DNA of 15,651 bases from Cyanobacteriota bacterium (GTDB lineage: Bacteria > Cyanobacteriota > Cyanobacteriia > SKYG9), in assembly GCA_025054735.1 (NCBI GenBank), contig JANWZG010000029.1:1-15651 (forward strand), in the 5' to 3' direction. The notes below the pieces were generated by a model. It was not told the origin of the DNA. It ran no database searches and saw nothing but the letters and a program-made list of their open reading frames with translations. A program made the position numbers and the translations under genes. Position 1 is the first letter of the stretch. Every line of letters starts with the position of its first letter. Shown here piece by piece: positions 14,288 to 15,651 of this stretch.

Positions 14288-15651
14288 TGACAGTGGGCTT
14301 ATCCATGCCGGTGAGCGCCCGGATCTGGGCAATATGATCAGCAATGGCAATTAAGTCTCTCAGTGCCACTTGGGGATCCAAGCCATGGTTGGCAGGATTT
14401 GCCTCGTAACTTTCTAGATAGACTCGCAGGGTTGCCCCCTGGGTGCCCGTGCCAGATAGCCGAAACACAATGCGAGAGCCATCGGTAAACCCAATGCGGA
14501 TGCCTTGGTTGTGGCTAATGCTGCCATCGATCGGATCCGTATAGCTGAAGTCATCAGCATAATCTACCTGGTATTGGCGAAACTGTTGCCCTTTCAAAGT
14601 TGGCAGGGCTTGCCGCAAGTTGGCAACCAGCGTTTGGGCACGATCGCTATCTATGCCCTCGTAGTCATGACGAGAATAGTAATTGCGACCATAGGTTTGC
14701 CAGTGTTCTCGCACAATCTGTTCCACTGATTGCCGTCGCACGGCCAGGATATTTAACCAGAACAATACGGCCCAGAGGCCATCCTTTTCCCGCACATGGT
14801 TGGAACCAGTGCCAAAGCTTTCTTCGCCACAGAGGGTTGCCCGACCTGCATCCAGCAAGTTACCGAAAAACTTCCAGCCCGTAGGGGTTTCGTAACAGTC
14901 AATCCCCAACCGAGCAGCAACCTGATCAGCCGCTTGGCTCGTCGGCATTGATCGGGCTACACCAGCAAGACCGTTGCGATAGGCGGGCACTAAGTTCGCA
15001 TTTGCCGTCAATACCGCTAAGCTGTCACTAGGATTAACAAAGAACTTACGGCCCAAGATCATGTTGCGATCGCCATCTCCATCGGAGGCTGCGCCAAAGT
15101 CGGGGGCATCATCTCCAAACAGTTTCTCCACTAAGTCGTGGGCGTAAACCAAGTTAGGGTCTGGATGTCCACCCCCAAAATCCTCTAGAGGAACACCATT
15201 GCAGACTGTGCCCGCTGGCGCACCTAGGCGTTGTTCAAACAACTTGCGAGCATAGGGGCCTGTTACAGCATGAAGTGAATCTATACACATGCGAAAGGTG
15301 CCCCCTGTCAACAGCTCACGAATGCGATCGAAATCAAACAGTGACTCCATCAGTGCAGCGTAGTCGATAACTGAGTCAATGACTTCGACCGTCATGGATC
15401 CTAACTGGGTTTTTCCGAGCCGATCCAGATCCACATCTGCTGCCTCTAGCAGTTTGTAATGGTCGATCGTCTGACTCCGAGCATAGATAGCGTTGGTTAC
15501 CTTTTCCGGTGCGGGGCCGCCATTGCTAATGTTGTACTTAATACCAAAATCAGCATTGGGGCCACCTGGATTGTGGCTAGCAGACAGAATAATGCCTCCA
15601 AAGGCTCCATACTTGCGAATTAGGCAAGATACGGCCGGAGTGGATAAAATA
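14280..15651 (-). CDS. pgm: Alpha-D-glucose phosphoglucomutase (N-terminus outside window)
   Basis: Interconverts glucose 1-phosphate and glucose 6-phosphate, linking glycogen metabolism to central sugar phosphates in the cytosol. The frame is open through the right edge, so 456 C-terminal residues are present; with about 545 expected for the family, roughly 90 N-terminal residues are missing. The catalytic phosphoserine loop SASHNPGG is complete, with the Ser codon at 15576-15578. The metal loop SDGDGDRN, the sugar-binding loop CGEESFGTGSNH and the phosphate-binding RLSGTGT near the C-terminus are all intact, so the enzyme should be active. An internal GTG at 15432-15434 is not the start, because the catalytic loop lies upstream of it. 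The stop overlaps the end of the convergent TPR gene. Confidence 0.95.
   Translation of the reverse strand, partial: ILSTPAVSCLIRKYGAFGGIILSASHNPGGPNADFGIKYNISNGGPAPEKVTNAIYARSQTIDHYKLLEAADVDLDRLGKTQLGSMTVEVIDSVIDYAALMESLFDFDRIRELLTGGTFRMCIDSLHAVTGPYARKLFEQRLGAPAGTVCNGVPLEDFGGGHPDPNLVYAHDLVEKLFGDDAPDFGAASDGDGDRNMILGRKFFVNPSDSLAVLTANANLVPAYRNGLAGVARSMPTSQAADQVAARLGIDCYETPTGWKFFGNLLDAGRATLCGEESFGTGSNHVREKDGLWAVLFWLNILAVRRQSVEQIVREHWQTYGRNYYSRHDYEGIDSDRAQTLVANLRQALPTLKGQQFRQYQVDYADDFSYTDPIDGSISHNQGIRIGFTDGSRIVFRLSGTGTQGATLRVYLESYEANPANHGLDPQVALRDLIAIADHIAQIRALTGMDKPTVIT

Noticed and set aside
1..15651. tRNA, rRNA or CRISPR array
   Set aside because: I scanned for T-loop-like GGTTCGAATCC sequences and for regularly spaced short direct repeats and saw none; the only regular repeats are coding (WD40 and TPR).

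Overview
The window reads as chromosomal DNA from a cyanobacterium. Ten perfect copies of the HIP1 octamer GCGATCGC occur in 15.65 kb (about 0.24 expected from base composition alone). The gene content also fits: solanesyl diphosphate synthase for plastoquinone, a DUF2808 exported protein, an NB-ARC/WD40 giant protein with the pentapeptide linker and C-terminal tail seen in cyanobacteria, and a large TPR protein. I cannot name the genus from the sequence.

Layout. Plus strand 2-5612: a hybrid sensor histidine kinase with degenerate receiver domains (its frame is open to the left edge), solanesyl diphosphate synthase (sds), an exported protein of unknown function, and a PdeM-type metallophosphoesterase that starts one base after it. 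Minus strand 5726-12375, in transcription order from the right: a 1273-aa NB-ARC/14xWD40 protein, a 429-aa conserved hypothetical protein, the wreck of an MNT-family nucleotidyltransferase (antitoxin-like) gene, and a DUF2808 protein. Plus strand 12538-14287: a small Cys-motif/one-TM protein and a TPR protein of 11 repeats. Minus strand 14280 to the right edge: phosphoglucomutase (pgm, N-terminus outside the window), overlapping the TPR gene tail-to-tail by 8 bp.

The most informative part is 6471-6911, which looks like a non-coding gap but is not. Read on the minus strand it is a nucleotidyltransferase gene split by a 159-bp MITE-like element (6633-6791). The element carries a flanking 9-bp target duplication that falls on the codons of the catalytic Asp-x-Asp motif. 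A frameshift and a lost start codon complete the pseudogene, and a second dispersed palindrome (6916-6941) sits at its 5' end. No HEPN toxin partner is visible.

The second point of interest is the 232-bp gap upstream of the 429-aa gene. It holds a perfect CRP-type site (TGTGA-N6-TCACA) and a perfect 18-bp palindrome flanked by 9-bp direct repeats, which suggests regulated expression of this uncharacterised gene. The NB-ARC/WD40 protein is a STAND-type signalling ATPase that could act in defence or stress signalling. No effector domain is recognisable at its N-terminus, so its output is unknown.
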